Assembly: GCF_004359215.1 (NCBI RefSeq)
Contig: NC_090619.1
Location: forward strand, 5,072,640 to 5,107,633
Direction of reading: 5' to 3'
DNA: 34,994 nt
From: Bremia lactucae
Lineage: Eukaryota; Oomycota; Peronosporomycetes; Peronosporales; Peronosporaceae
The notes below the pieces were generated by a model, which did no database searches, was not told the origin of the DNA, and worked only from the letters and a program-made list of their open reading frames with translations. Positions 1 through 9,983 of the stretch are shown here, one piece after another. The position numbers were made by a program, and so were the translations under genes. Within the stretch, counting starts at the first letter, position 1. Each line of letters opens with the position of its first letter.

Positions 1-382
1 ACTCTGGTTAAGTGTCGTCACGGGAGCGGTAATCCGTCTCCTCGTGCGCACTTACCAAGTAGGAAGTAGTTTTCAGACTGATTTATATTTAATAGAATTA
101 AATACAAATACCTATTTTTACCAATTAAAAATGTTATCTCTATAGATATCATTTAATATGTATTGCGAGCGTATCTTTCTAGAGACCTCGCGTAACGGAT
201 GACGCTAGTCGTCATCACGGATGACGCTGGGCGTCATCCCTCCTAATGTGAATGCACCCATGTGCATCACATCCACAAGGGTTGGTCACAAATGTGCACC
301 ACACCCGAGTGTTGGGTCAAATTACGATTATTTAGTAATTGACCATCCCCTTAAGTACACCAAATGTACTTAATGGGGACTG
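1..382 (+). mobile_element. 3' internal tail of a Ty3/gypsy element, cut by the window edge
   Basis: This stretch is the reverse complement, with scattered substitutions, of about 17637-18040, a non-coding part of the gypsy element ending at 19212. No ORF of note lies in it. It ends in a weak purine-rich stretch (AATGGGGAC) just before the putative LTR start TGTAAC at 383, as expected if it is the 3' end of a plus-oriented element. The same block in the other copy lies in opposite orientation relative to its LTR, so one of the two copies is rearranged. Orientation is therefore uncertain. Confidence 0.5.
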
Positions 383-843
383 TGTAACATTAGGGCAACT
401 TTAGCCCGTTACAACTTTACGCTGATTACAGTGTGGGTAGGGTGCCTCGAAACTTTACGTACACAAGAGTACAGAGGAAGGTTTCTAGGTAGCTATCGGT
501 CTTAAGCTACCAAAAGGAAATTTAATGGATTCAGAATTAGGGAAAAGTAAAGTGTATTAATATAATTGGTTTACTGCGTAACGATCTTCTATCTACTACT
601 GAGCTTATTATAATAATATATTTCAAGTATGGCGCCTCCTTGCGCACCGCACAATCGTGTCTTGAAACAATTGGCGATAATACCAAATTTGGTATTATTG
701 GAACTATTAAGTCACAATTAATAAAGATAATAATTTTGCACTGCTTTGTTTTTCCTCTCATAGAAAATAATAATTAATTATTCCTCTCATAGAAAATAAT
801 AATTAATTATTCCTCTTAAAGGAAATAATACTACACCGTTACA
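383..843 (+). mobile_element. Putative LTR of a Ty3/gypsy element
   Basis: The block starts TGTAAC and ends GTTACA, the inverted ends shared by the other LTRs in this window (33152-33595, 18455-19212). Its right half matches the LTR at 18455-19212 in the same orientation: the GCACCGCACAATCGTGTCTTG segment near 645 and the palindrome TACCAAATTTGGTA near 683. The right flank (TCGCTTGTAGAAAAGC) matches effector downstream DNA at about 19493 and 22527, which fixes the 3' boundary at 843. The left boundary is less certain. No target-site duplication can be tested because the other end is outside the window. Confidence 0.55.
752..830. repeat. 29-bp tandem repeat inside LTR
   Basis: Two identical 29-bp AT-rich units (752-780 and 781-809, starting TTCCTCTCATAG) are followed by a diverged third partial unit. 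They sit close to the 3' end of the LTR. Other LTRs in the window do not show this expansion. Confidence 0.85.
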
Positions 844-1005
844 TCGCTTGTAGAAAAGCAACATAAATACAATTCGAATCGCAACTGTTGAAGTAAGAAG
901 CGAATTTATGTAACTATTTCTTGATCTTTAAGAAAACTTGCTAAGCTACCTTACTCAGGCATAGGTATCGAATTGCTTGGTACCAACATTGTGCTCAAAC
1001 ATTTA

Positions 1006-1323
1006 TTACATACCATGTTGCATTCTAGCACGTCGTTCAGCACGTAAAGCTGCTTTCTTATCTGTTCTCTTTTTCAAAGCAGCTGACCACTTCGACTTTA
1101 ACCGGTTAAATATAGAGAAATTAAAAGCCCTTTCTTCTTCGTCTCCGTGAAGCGCTATCCCGGCTCCACGTAAAAGCCGTCCATTCCCGTGTTCAGATCC
1201 GTAGTGACGACTTTGGTCATTCGAAGTTGCCGACGAAATCTTGGCCATAGGAAAAGAACTGCTACTACCAATGAGTATCGATGCGATGACCACCGCTTTA
1301 ATAATCTTGGATAGAGCAAGCAT
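1006..1323 (-). CDS. RxLR-dEER secreted effector (intact family member)
   Basis: A 105-residue secreted protein predicted to be delivered into host plant cells. The start is the ATG at 1323: the frame is open further upstream, but that part has no ATG and lies across the promoter. Residues 1-23 form a signal peptide (Lys-Ile-Ile then a hydrophobic core, ending Gly-Ser-Ser-Ser-Ser), with cleavage likely just before Phe24-Pro25. RLLR is at 49-52 and a DEEER dEER motif at 61-65. The C-terminal 38 residues are basic (Lys/Arg-rich) and end RRARMQHGM. No WY fold is evident in so short a tail. It is the only copy here that keeps the longer C-terminus in frame. RxLR-dEER is an established oomycete host-targeting signature; the host target is unknown. 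Confidence 0.85.
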   Translation of the reverse strand: MLALSKIIKAVVIASILIGSSSSFPMAKISSATSNDQSRHYGSEHGNGRLLRGAGIALHGDEEERAFNFSIFNRLKSKWSAALKKRTDKKAALRAERRARMQHGM

Positions 1324-1365
1324 GGTCTCGAGTGCGGAAAGTGTTGGAGTTATGAGATGTCCTGT

Positions 1366-1381
1366 AAATTGCAAAATGAGA
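1366..1381 (-). promoter_or_regulatory. Oomycete Inr+FPR core promoter of the RLLR effector
   Basis: On the minus strand this reads TCTCATTTTGCAATTT, a close match to the oomycete initiator (TCATTYY type) plus the flanking promoter region (CAWTTT type). It would start transcription about 50-55 nt upstream of the ATG at 1323. The same 16-mer precedes all the young QLLR copies. Confidence 0.75.
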
Positions 1382-1399
1382 TTTCGACCCAACCTTTTC

Positions 1400-2822
1400 C
1401 ATCAGCAGGGAAATAATTCAAATGATTACATACTGCGATGACAAAAGCACGATACTTCGTATTCTAAACATGATGGCGTTGCATTGTTGAATCTCTACTG
1501 GAGCCCAATGTCACGGCCCCCCATAACAAAGGGATAGTACGGTACGCCATTAATTCTGCTTTCATTGCAGTATCGTAAGATAGGCACAATACGCTGTGTT
1601 CTCTCACATAGCTAGCGCAACGTCTTGACTAATTTCGTGACAATTAAGGCGACGATACTTTGCAATGCATTCCAACAGCTAGACCGTTTGACAACGATGA
1701 GATGCTTTCGCTACCTCCAGCCTTCATATATAAATGTATATATTAAATTAGGTGGGGTGCTGGCAACATTAAACATTTATTTCTTGGTTTTGGCTCCCTT
1801 GGTGGGTCCATTGTTTCGTGTGGCCTGCGCATAAACATTATCTTAGGAATTGCAGCAATTGCTCGGCAGATTTCTCATAGAAAGGCGGCCGAAGTGTTAC
1901 AACACAAGTTATTTTTCCATAAAAAGACCTCGTTAAATCGTTCGAAAAAATAGTGGTTACTGCATGAAAAAAGCAGGTGCAGTCCGCAATATGTATTGCA
2001 AGACTTTCCCAGCGAAAAGCAAGCAGGGAAATTAGCGATAATAAAACAACGTCCAATTGACAGGCGTCATTTGTCTGAATAGCTCAAGAAAAGCTATGCT
2101 CCTGAGCACGAGAATTTAAAACCCAACACATTGTAGCATACAACTATGAACAGCTAATTTGACTTTGCTCTGCCTTACATGAATGATTCGCGCCTTGATT
2201 ACGTGAAGTTCAAAAGGTAGCGGAGACGCGCTTGATATTTTTGTTAAACGATCTAGCTGTTCGAATGTTGCATTCTCTCAAAGTATTGTCGTATTTTTTG
2301 TCACAGAATGAGCCCCCGACGTTGTGCTCCCCGGTACTGAAACAAAAAATGCAATGCCTTCACAATTTAAACCTCTGATTTGATTCCTCGCTAGTAAAAA
2401 GATATGTGCTTTTACGTGGAGCTGAGATAGCGCTACCAATGTTAAAGAAAAAAGGTATGCTTTCAAAATTCCAAACACGCTAGAAAATGTTTTGTTGTAT
2501 ATAGGAGATGAACGTCCAATTTTAACAGGTCACAGAGAGCTACGCATAGCAATCATCAAAGGTGAGCAATTCCCATAGCTAACGGCAAATAAATGAACGT
2601 CTTACTTGTTTACGACTTGCGTTCCAATTTTTATTCATATTCGAAAAGCTATAATTCTTTTAGCAAATATTTCGCAAGTTGTATTACCTGGCCGTCTTTA
2701 TTGAATTGCCAAATTTTGGCTGACTCTTCTTATGCAAGTTCAATTACAAATTCTAACAGAATACCTTCATAATAAATCATTTCTGCATTAATCGAGTTTA
2801 GCACTCATCGAGCCTTTGAATG
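1400..2822. repeat. Effector 5' flank, parental-type copy of the array flank
   Basis: No convincing gene. From about 1433 (CTGCGATGACAAAAGC) to 2822 this DNA is collinear with 20074-21193 and its copies, but more diverged. It carries stretches the young copies lack, for example about 2405-2640. Short ORFs here start with non-ATG codons and are not conserved between copies. A distal promoter block lies at about 1433-1471. Homology to the array ends at GAATG (2818-2822). Confidence 0.6.
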
Positions 2823-3203
2823 ATCTGGCGAGTCAATTTCATAAATGGAAAAGTAGTTTTCAGAAAGCAATGCAACATCAAGTTGTCTTCCGAGGAACAA
2901 AATACTTCCATTTCTTGCTGATCTTTGAGTTAATTGATTAATACAGAAATGACTTTAACGTCAGCCATCGAAAAGACATTTCAACATACTAATAGTAATA
3001 TTACTACTAGCATTCCGATATTAACATTTCCTGGTTAATTTCTTACGTTAATATCAGCGACTGCAGTAGTTCTGGAATCAAAGATAAGAAACATTTATTC
3101 TGAGTTGTTAATTAGAAAGCGGCATTGAGGATGGTAGTGACTTGTTCGCGACTGCAGTAGTTCTGGAGTCAAAAATTAGAAACGGCCTACCCCTGCTGTT
3201 TTT
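2823..3203. other. Gene-free spacer, old paralogue of effector 3' flank
   Basis: No ORF of interest. About 2780-2960 resembles about 19400-19500, which lies 3' of the QLLR effector there. This suggests the effector at 1006 and the relic at 3204 were once tandem units. A short phrase, CGACTGCAGTAGTTCTGGA, occurs twice (about 3058 and 3151). Confidence 0.4.
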
Positions 3204-3354
3204 TTAATAACTGCGCCGTCTTTCCTTCAAATGAGATTCGAGATTGCGACCTTGATTTGTCGTGATTCTTGAAGATTTGCTGGTCATAGGAAGAGAAGTG
3301 CTATTAGTGTAATGCGATGGCCACCACTTTGATACTCTTGGATAGAACAAGCAT
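3204..3354 (-). pseudogene. Degraded RxLR-family effector
   Basis: The ATG at 3354 begins a signal-peptide start (MLVLSKSIKVVAIAL) very like the intact gene (MLALSKIIKAVVIAS) but meets stop codons after 16 residues. In another frame, residues resembling the region after the signal peptide continue (SLPMTSKSS, TTNQGR), then the RxLR-dEER block is gone. A degraded Inr+FPR (TCGTTTTGCAATTT, minus strand, 3397-3410) lies where the active copies have theirs. This is an old tandem paralogue of the gene at 1006. Confidence 0.7.
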
Positions 3355-3410
3355 GGTGTCGAGAGCGGAGAATGTTGGAGTTGTGCGATGCCGTATAAAT
3401 TGCAAAACGA

Positions 3411-4189
3411 CATACACTATTTGATTTTTTGTGCCACAGTAGAAACACGATACTTAGCCTAATAAAAAAAGTCGGCAAAATCGTCAAAACTACGATTGAT
3501 TTGTTGCTCAGTCGTCAGGTTGCCTATAAGTAGGAGAATACGAAACTTGAGTTACCTGGCTCGATTGAAATTGATTTTTTTTTAAAAGTATAGCTTGGAT
3601 GGATGTATCCAAGACCACTCCGCTCCGGGTAATTTGCATGACCAATTGAGCGCAAGCTCGTCAAAACCCTGTCTGTTAAAATATTTCCAAAACTTGCCAG
3701 CCCCACCTAATTGAAGTAAATTTGTGCAGTTGGGGGTCATTTAAAAGCTAAGTCATGAAATAAAAAAACATGCGTTCGAGGTAGCAGCGCTTTTTTAATT
3801 CTAATTTATAATATCTGGGCGTCTGGAAAAGGGTACACAGCTGTGAAACAGAGCTGTGAGCTCCATGAATCACAACACACTTTTAAATTTTGATTGTCGC
3901 TCATCACTTTGAAAATCGAACTTATACTTTGCTCTTAGCACACTGACTCATGGCGCCATCCGCGATCGATCAAACACAAATATACATTGGTCTATCCTGA
4001 TGCATGTAATTAGAAGAAGCCTTGTTACAAAATAGTTTTCAGGAGGACCTTACACTACTTTTTAAGAGCACTGAAGTCTTTTTATTAAAGCAGACTGTAT
4101 ATGTTCCCAAGAAGACAGCGCAATTTTATGTCTGCCACAACAAAAGTCCAAAACCGTAATTAGCGGGATCCACCCGTCCGCCAACCATA
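3411..4189. other. Intergenic, no gene seen
   Basis: AT-rich spacer between the effector relic and UTP14. The short ORFs look random. It should include the UTP14 promoter; CAATTTTATG near 4110 resembles an FPR element, but no initiator is clear. Confidence 0.4.
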
Positions 4190-6865
4190 ATGAAAAGCAT
4201 GGCTGCACGAAAAGGCAAGAAAGCCCCGTCGGCCCGCAAAGTGACAACTAAGCGCAAAAATGTAAAGTCTCGAGGAAGATCTGCCGATGTATTCAGCGAT
4301 GATGAGAAAGAGGTTGTGCAACAAGAGCGTGTGATGGACGCACGTGCCGACGTGGACGTCGTGTTCGATTATGAAGAGCCGACATTTGATCAGGAAGACT
4401 CCGAGGTGGATGAAGATGAGGCCTTTAATAGCGATGATGAAACGGCGTATGGTATGATTTTCAATAAACAGAAGGTAAAAGAGCTCAAAGCCGACGATGA
4501 AGATGGTGGAGACCTCCTCTCGGACCTCTTGGGCACAACCGCTGCTTCCCGCCTTTCAACTGCTAGCGATGACGACGAAACTCAAGACCAGAAGATTCCA
4601 AACCTTCAAAAAATGGTCGATGCACTTGTGAACGAGAAAAGTCGAACAAAAGTACACGAGATTGACGCTCAATACGTGAATGAGTCGACTGAAGGAGAAC
4701 TGACGTTAGGAACTTTATTGGGGACGCAACCGCTCAATTCAGAAGAAGAGGACGTGAGGAAGGAAGGTGACGACAAAGCGACAATCTCGGAATTTGAATT
4801 CCGACGTGTGCGGCAGCAAGTTCGAGAGCTGGAAGGAGACGGCCAAACGCTGACGTTGCAGACAAATCGTGATGTAGCGCATGATGCCCGGGCCCAACGC
4901 AAGTTGGCGTACATTGAAAAACGCAAAGAAGTGGACGTGTTTGAGCCGGTCGTGCGGCGGAATCGAAAGAAAGTGACGCAGGATTTTCGGATTCAGGCTC
5001 CAAAGCTCGAAAACGTGACTCCCGCGACGTTGACGAGCAAATTTGTCGCACAAACGGACATGGAAAAGAGTGTCGCTGCGTTGCTGAAAGCAGGGGATTT
5101 AAGTGACAAACGCGTCGCCCAGGACGAAGAAGACGAGCTTGCACGGAAGCACAGTACCCTCGACGAAGTCGCGCTGCGTCAAAAAGAGCTTTCGAAGCTT
5201 CGTTCGCTGTTGTTTTACGAAGAACAGAAGCAGAAACGCGTCAAGAAGATTAAAAGCAAATTGTACCATAAGATTCGCAATGCGCACGAGAAGAAAGTAA
5301 TGGCAAAGCAGACAGACGAGCTTCGAGCGTTGGATCCCGATTTGGCTCGGAGATTGGACGACGAGCTCGCGGAGAAGCGTGCGGAGGAACGATTGACACT
5401 TAAGCATCGGAATACGAGCAAGTGGGTGAAGCACCAGCTTGGTCGTGGGATTCAAGCCGAGGAAGGGACGCGTGAAGCGATTGCGGACCAGCTCCGACGT
5501 GGCGAGGAGCTTCGACGGAAGATTGCGACTGTCGACAGTGACGAGGAAGAAGAAGAAGAAGAAGAAGATGCTGCGTCGCACTTACAAAAGCGTCTGGAGA
5601 AGCAAGCGACGGCCTTGGTGATGGAGATTGACAAGGATACGAATGACGCGAAGGAGAAGCGAGGCTTGCAAGGTATGAAGTTCATGCAGCGAGCCGCGGC
5701 GAAACAACGAGCAAAAGCGCGTCGAGAGGCCGAGAAGTTGTTGCATGAGATCCGGTCGAGTGAAGGCGATGGGAACCACGTGGACCCGAGTGAAAAGGAA
5801 TTGACAGACGCCAAGAAGAGTGTGGGGACGCAAGCGGATGAAGCGGCGGTGACGCGGGGAGCGCTTCAGACGACGTCGATGAGTCTCCGTAGTGGCTTGT
5901 CAGCTCGTGCTTCGGGCGTGATTGCGATCGATCTTGGAGACGGAGGGACGGGATTTGCGCTTGCTACTGACACGAGTCGGCAGAGCAAGGAACTGGAACT
6001 GGGCACGAAGGAAAGCGAGGCGTTAATGGATGATACGACTCCAGTTAAGACGGAAGACGTGGCTATGGAGCTCGCTGGAGTTGATGAAGCGAATCCGTGG
6101 CTTTTAAATACGGCGAAAAAATCGACACGTCGGAAAAAAAGTAGAAAGAATGCGAAGAAGCGATTGCCGGAAACGGACGTTGGTGCGGCAATTGAGTCGC
6201 TGAGTCGCGAGGTACAGGAAGAAACCGATGCGAAAGTGACGAAGCGAAAGCGGGAGGAGAGCCACAAGACCGTGAAGAATGCCGAGGCTACAAAGAAACA
6301 AAAGCAGGAAGCCAAGGTGGCGGGACAGGATGAACTTGTGCGTCGAGCGTTTGAGTTCGTGGCCGAAGACGACGACGAGCTAGCGCACGAAAAGAATCGG
6401 TTAGCAGAGCAGGAGGTAGATGTGAAGAAGGGCGCGGAGATTGCCAAGTTGGTGGGCATGTCGGGATGGGGCAGCTGGGCGGGAGACGGTGTCCGAGTGT
6501 CCAAGCGTCAGCTTCTTCGGGAACAGACGGCCACAAAGATTGCAAAAGATGCCAAGCAAACAGCGCTTGCAAACCGCAAAGATGCGCGTCTTGAGCGCGT
6601 GCTGATTAACGAAAAGAAGGATAAAAAAGCTGCTCGATTTACGGTCAAGGACGTACCGTACCCCTTCACATGTCGTCAAGAGTACGAAGCTGCGATGCGG
6701 AATCCGCTCGGCAGCGACTGGAACACTTCCGTCGTCACAAACGTGCTGACAGCTCCCAAGGTCATGACGCGTGCCGGGACGACCATCATTCCGCTTGTGC
6801 TTTCGAAAGACGATCGGAAAATGGCAATCAAGGAGTTGAGCTTGAAGCGGAAAGCCAAGTTTTGA
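4190..6865 (+). CDS. UTP14: U3 snoRNA-associated protein 14 (SSU processome)
   Basis: A single-exon 891-residue protein. Utp14 is a nucleolar component of the small-subunit processome that binds U3 snoRNP and activates the helicase Dhr1 during 18S rRNA maturation (family knowledge). Features seen: a basic N-terminus (residues 1-30), an acidic Asp/Glu region (about 45-110), long charged coiled segments and a Glu run at about 450-461. NPWLL is near residue 640, followed by lysine-rich tracts. The family C-terminal block is present: RRAFEF with an acidic stretch, GWGSWAG at about 759, PLGSDWN at about 839, then TRAGTTIIPL. Length fits the family. The start is the first ATG in frame; a second in-frame ATG four codons later (4199) is a credible alternative. 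G+C is higher than in the surrounding repeats, as expected for a conserved gene. Confidence 0.93.
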   Translation: MKSMAARKGKKAPSARKVTTKRKNVKSRGRSADVFSDDEKEVVQQERVMDARADVDVVFDYEEPTFDQEDSEVDEDEAFNSDDETAYGMIFNKQKVKELKADDEDGGDLLSDLLGTTAASRLSTASDDDETQDQKIPNLQKMVDALVNEKSRTKVHEIDAQYVNESTEGELTLGTLLGTQPLNSEEEDVRKEGDDKATISEFEFRRVRQQVRELEGDGQTLTLQTNRDVAHDARAQRKLAYIEKRKEVDVFEPVVRRNRKKVTQDFRIQAPKLENVTPATLTSKFVAQTDMEKSVAALLKAGDLSDKRVAQDEEDELARKHSTLDEVALRQKELSKLRSLLFYEEQKQKRVKKIKSKLYHKIRNAHEKKVMAKQTDELRALDPDLARRLDDELAEKRAEERLTLKHRNTSKWVKHQLGRGIQAEEGTREAIADQLRRGEELRRKIATVDSDEEEEEEEEDAASHLQKRLEKQATALVMEIDKDTNDAKEKRGLQGMKFMQRAAAKQRAKARREAEKLLHEIRSSEGDGNHVDPSEKELTDAKKSVGTQADEAAVTRGALQTTSMSLRSGLSARASGVIAIDLGDGGTGFALATDTSRQSKELELGTKESEALMDDTTPVKTEDVAMELAGVDEANPWLLNTAKKSTRRKKSRKNAKKRLPETDVGAAIESLSREVQEETDAKVTKRKREESHKTVKNAEATKKQKQEAKVAGQDELVRRAFEFVAEDDDELAHEKNRLAEQEVDVKKGAEIAKLVGMSGWGSWAGDGVRVSKRQLLREQTATKIAKDAKQTALANRKDARLERVLINEKKDKKAARFTVKDVPYPFTCRQEYEAAMRNPLGSDWNTSVVTNVLTAPKVMTRAGTTIIPLVLSKDDRKMAIKELSLKRKAKF

Positions 6866-7057
6866 CCAATGGTGCGTCACTTTAAAAAGGTTTTAAAGTG
6901 CCGCTGGATTCTATATTGACGAATGGTCGGATCGAGGAAAGGTGTCGTCCGTCGTTCAGCATTAAATTGACTAGTCATTAGATTTCGTAAAATGTATTTT
7001 GAAAATAAGTGTATTGGATGCAGACATTTCAGTTAGTAAAGTTTATTTATAGCAAGT
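6866..7057. other. Convergent 3' intergenic region
   Basis: A short spacer between the 3' ends of UTP14 (plus) and the elicitin-like gene (minus). It must hold both polyadenylation regions. A short inverted pair (CACTTTAAAA / TTTTAAAGTG) lies just after the UTP14 stop. Confidence 0.4.
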
Positions 7058-7939
7058 TTAGATGACCAGTACGGTCACGAATAGTAAAGTGACGAATGTC
7101 GTTAAGGCAACGCTTAAGGCTGCACCAACTGAGGACTGGAGATTCACACCCGTCTTATATGCCGTTGCATTCAAGGAATCGCTGCTTTCATTTTTTGCCG
7201 CAGAGACTCGACCTACAATGTAATTGTCGATCGAAGTAGTGATCAAAGGTTTGATGCTGTCATTCGCCTCAACCACCTGGTCGTTTATAAGCACGGTCAG
7301 CGTCTCGGTGACACTGACGTTGGTGTTGGTAACGGCCTTGCCCATATACTTGGTAAACTCCGAGTACGTGATAGACTTTCCGTCGTACGGTTTGCCGGCT
7401 GCTTTGGCGAGATTCACATCGCGTCGCCATGTCATGAGCTCCTCAAATTGTGTCGATGTGGGAATTTCGACACCGTGTTTCATCGCCTCCGAGTAGTATA
7501 AAATCGTTTCGCATGCAGCGCGCATCCCCAATTCGTCAAGAAGACATGGAGGCATCCGAACGAGCACGACAGCGGTGATGATGCCCATGCAGGCGCTCGA
7601 CTTCAGTAATTCAGACAAAATCGACTCGTTTGGTATAATGCCCGTGAATGGATAAAGCTTGTAGCCCGTCTCGGCAACGCACTTGTCAAACAGGACACTA
7701 TTGACCTTAAAGAACCTTCGTACGGTTACCAGCATTTTGTTGTCGCAATCGTAGTGGTCGACCAATGCAAAAGTCTTGGACCCAACCTTTGCTTTATTAA
7801 TTTTCGTCAGCGTCTGGAGTTGACGCGTGCCGCTTTCATTCTTTCGAATAACTCTTTCGGCAGTGAACCACTTGTTGCTATCAACGAGGCTCGTAAGCAG
7901 CATTAGCGACATTAATAGCCATTGCGCTTGAGAACGCAT
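7058..7939 (-). CDS. Elicitin-like protein with C-terminal membrane/GPI signal
   Basis: A 293-residue protein from the ATG at 7939; the frame opens four codons earlier but with TTG. It has an N-terminal signal peptide (about residues 1-21, LLMSLMLLTSLV core) and an extension to about residue 60. An elicitin-type domain follows with Cys65, Cys87, Cys117, Cys132 and Cys143. LFDKCVAETGY and the 14-residue gap between Cys117 and Cys132 (RMPPC) match canonical Cys2, Cys4 and Cys5. The canonical Cys3 is absent and Cys143 is displaced relative to Cys6, so one of the three elicitin disulphides is probably missing. The C-terminus is a Ser/Asn-rich linker with N-glycosylation sites, then a 20+ residue hydrophobic tail (LTTFVTLLFVTVLVI) typical of GPI-anchored elicitin-like proteins. 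Family role: sterol/lipid binding at the cell surface; some members are sensed by plants. Confidence 0.8.
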   Translation of the reverse strand: MRSQAQWLLMSLMLLTSLVDSNKWFTAERVIRKNESGTRQLQTLTKINKAKVGSKTFALVDHYDCDNKMLVTVRRFFKVNSVLFDKCVAETGYKLYPFTGIIPNESILSELLKSSACMGIITAVVLVRMPPCLLDELGMRAACETILYYSEAMKHGVEIPTSTQFEELMTWRRDVNLAKAAGKPYDGKSITYSEFTKYMGKAVTNTNVSVTETLTVLINDQVVEANDSIKPLITTSIDNYIVGRVSAAKNESSDSLNATAYKTGVNLQSSVGAALSVALTTFVTLLFVTVLVI

Positions 7940-9983
7940 AGCGCGGCGCAAGCCGAAAATCTACGAGTGGCAACCAACATCAGTGTCTGAATATTGGAGA
8001 CGTGACTTAGAGGGACCGAGCGTTTGCAACGTACAAATCGTAATAGTTTACTAAGCATAGTGTACACGGACGGACGGAATTAAATAGAACGATCAAATTG
8101 TGCAAAGAAGAAAAAATCACTAGATTACGCGAGGCGACAGCAGTACAATGTGTTGTTTGTCGTTTTACGTTTTTACCCAATACGGAAGCATATAAATACT
8201 TTTGGGTTAATGAACTATGAGTGTTGGTTCTAGCTGTAAGAGATGAGATGGACGCAAGTCTGTTCCATGTAGACAAAATTCCAGTCGAAGCTGTACGAGA
8301 TAGTAAAGAGGCTTTGCAGGATGGTAACACGCCTGCCTTTGGCGGGTCTCCACAGATTACCTTGTTATAATAGTCCAGCCATAAAGTCGTATTAGATTCC
8401 ATTTATTTATTATCCTTTCTCAATCGTCTAGAATGCACAGAGTAGCAAGGTGTTGGTTGAGCTTGTTTGTTATCTTACAAGCCAAGAACCACTATAAATG
8501 TATACAACATCGTCTATAATCTCGCGACTGTCAATTTTTAACAATATAAAGATTTCTCGTGCCTTTTTTTGCTAACGAGTGCGAGTCGCCCGCCACATAC
8601 ACAATAGATTTTGACGAAATTGCTGAGAGATGCGAGAACAATAAGCTTATTCATTGCATAAAGTCGTTCGATACAGAAGAGGTGGCAGTTGCACGGATAG
8701 TCTTCATCTTACTATAGGACAGCACGATGTGCGTTCGATGAGGACCACCCGTAAGCTCCTGAATATACGACAGCATTCTCAAAGGCATGCGCTTGTATTT
8801 GCGGATCACAAGCTTATGCAATAGCCTCTTCTTTAACGCAATTATAGTCGCAACAAAGACATACAAAGCACCAGCTGAGAAAGAATGATGGGGAGCTTCA
8901 TATTATTTAAGGCGATCTACCGAGTCAGCTTGGTTTTAATAAATACACGCATCTTCATTCCAGCTTTTCGTAACATTTTTTAGCTACCAGTCCGTGCAGC
9001 ATCATTCTTAGCGCTTGTCTCTTCCTTTGCCGCGATGTGTGCTATAATTTCGTACTGCGGAACAGCGTTCAAATTCAAAATGAGCGGCTACGTTTCGGAT
9101 TAGTAATACAGCGCTTTATTAATGATTTGAATGACTTGTAAGTGTGAATGGTTAAAAGAGTAGTGGTAAGCCAAGCGTAACGCTCTTTTTTATTAGGCAG
9201 CGACCATGGGAAATAAGGAGCAGATCGTAGTTCTAAGAGCCTTGCTTGAAAAAAAGGATTTTACTGGTTAGAAATAGTCGCGCTGCTGTTGCATTTGTCG
9301 CCGACTCTATCAAGTGTCGCGGCGCTTATGACATGACCGCTACTTTGGCATGAGCCTTGCGTGTGCAGTTGGTGTTGTGATATACCATTTAGCATCTCAC
9401 AAGCACTAACTCACTGCTCAATCATGTTGAATAATTTCTTAAGAAATGTCCCGCAGCGCTAAGAAAATAATTCGATTACTTGGTTTTGTTTTCAGCACTC
9501 CCGGTGCATAAAGTTCCCTAGCTGTTTAAAATGTGCGCTGCTACATGGTAGTGGCGGCCTGCTTTGCTACAGCTAGCAGAATCGGATATTTCAGCAACTG
9601 ACACGCTAAGGATGCTCAAAGGCGGCGGGTTCTTGCGTGCTCATAAAACCTAATGTTGACTTCTAGGGGAAGTTTAGTGCAACATGTGCAGCCAAGAAGC
9701 TCTGCAGAACGAAGCATTGTTGTCGCTTAAATAATTCGTTAGACGACTCAATGTGCAAGTTATCGACAAAACGCTAGTACTTGATTTTGAGCAGGTACTA
9801 TATGAGAGAATGTATACACTCGCAATAAACAAATTATTTTTTCATTTTTCGTGTTTTTCAAGATTATTCACGAAGGCAAGCGTCTCATAGTCCCTCCCAG
9901 CTTTAAACATCGCTAACACCTATAAGCGAACATATACACTGAGTTGTTACCAGTGCAAGTTGCAATATCGTCCTTACGCCACT
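7940..9983. other. 2-kb intergenic region without a supported gene
   Basis: Small ORFs occur, such as a 131-codon frame on the minus strand ending at 8007, but none shows a recognisable domain, a conserved paralogue in the window or convincing composition. The elicitin-like gene promoter must lie just right of 7940. No tRNA or rRNA is seen. Confidence 0.4.

Noticed and set aside
2278..2478. Minus-strand ORF with a signal-peptide-like start
   Set aside because: Starts with GTG, has no ATG, and the homologous array copies break the frame; not a supported gene.
8007..8402. 131-codon minus-strand ORF between the elicitin-like gene and the COX5C-like gene
   Set aside because: No signal peptide, domain or repeated homologue; composition looks random, and a 40-codon plus-strand frame across it is equally unconvincing.
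8651..8866. 71-codon minus-strand ORF with a hydrophobic start and basic tail
   Set aside because: The frame begins with TTG, not ATG, and an ATG-started signal-peptide-like sequence just upstream is in another frame and stops after 19 codons. Could be a relic, but evidence is too thin.
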